Made by a program: the position numbers and the translations under genes. From Pegoplata infirma (lineage: Eukaryota; Arthropoda; Insecta; Diptera; Anthomyiidae), in contig OY992540.1 of the NCBI GenBank assembly GCA_963921195.1, positions 11,042,766-11,106,765 of the forward strand: 64,000 nucleotides of DNA, written 5' to 3'. Every line of letters starts with the position of its first letter. Position 1 is the stretch's first letter. This document shows, in pieces, positions 63,952 through 64,000 of the stretch. The notes under the pieces are model-generated. The model made no database searches, had not been told where the DNA came from, and saw only the letters and a list, made by a program, of their open reading frames with translations.

Positions 63952-64000
63952 ACAAGTAGAAAAGTTAAATTCGACTTTTCCGAATCTATGAATACCCTCC
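63952..64000 (-). mobile_element. Start of another mini-me/DINE-like copy (variant A), cut by the window
   Basis: ACAAGTAGAAAAGTTAAATT with the ATTCGACTTTTCCGAAT hairpin and ATACCCTCC is the same terminus as at 30092 and 31351. Confidence 0.75.

Overview
This window looks like intergenic, transposon-filled DNA of a fly (Diptera, probably a calyptrate). It is very AT-rich. I find no host protein gene, no rRNA gene and no intact tRNA gene. The dipteran call is inference. It rests on at least eleven copies of a repeat with TATACCCTCC ends, a (TA)n stretch and a GTCC/GTCT microsatellite, which resembles the mini-me/DINE-1 (Helitron/Helentron-derived) elements of flies.

Two LTR retrotransposons of one Ty3/gypsy lineage hold all the convincing coding sequence. 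Element 1 (minus strand, 1-3118) enters from the left edge. It has a 1571 bp LTR, a tRNA-Lys-type primer site and one uninterrupted gag-protease frame running off the window. Element 2 (plus strand, 39430-47000) is complete: two 945 bp LTRs differing at one base, an AGGT target duplication, primer site, gag, pol in the -1 frame, a low-complexity third ORF and a polypurine tract. The gag proteins are clearly homologous, yet element 1 fuses gag to pol while element 2 carries a textbook -1 frameshift signal (GGGAAAC, 5-nt spacer, bulged stem-loop). The LTR of element 1 contains nine to ten hairpins about 60 bp apart with one conserved 9-nt loop and compensating stems. It lies downstream of the TATA box, so it should be transcribed.

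The rest is a nested layer of non-autonomous elements. Many are bounded by target duplications read directly from the sequence: four hAT-like elements with 8 bp duplications (15477-15996, 17354-18077, 47469-48106, 56526-57659), a TTAA piggyBac-like element (48131-49215), a 9 bp Mutator-like element (59762-60803), a TTA Harbinger-like element (7587-8173), and long fold-back elements (9617-11356, 12673-13910, 35713-36763, 58575-59711, 63180-63735). A broken Penelope-like element (26675-29191 plus 3' UTR) has its GIY-YIG endonuclease split by a 1.8 kb terminal-inverted-repeat element; removing the insert plus one TG restores the frame.

Mini-me/DINE-like copies (A, B and C variants) form the older substrate, at 5876, 11357, 14003, 18885, 23945, 25207, 30092, 31351, 33420, 36766, 37924, 53673, 58203, 61031 and 63952. 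Several are interrupted by other elements, so paralogous copies reveal empty sites. Two long tandem-repeat carriers (20302-23556 and 54569-56340) share a CTAGC head and a TATATATAGA tail and sit between A and T without a target duplication. The first carries a 16 bp minisatellite of nearly 1 kb. Remaining stretches are AT-rich DNA in which I see no gene.
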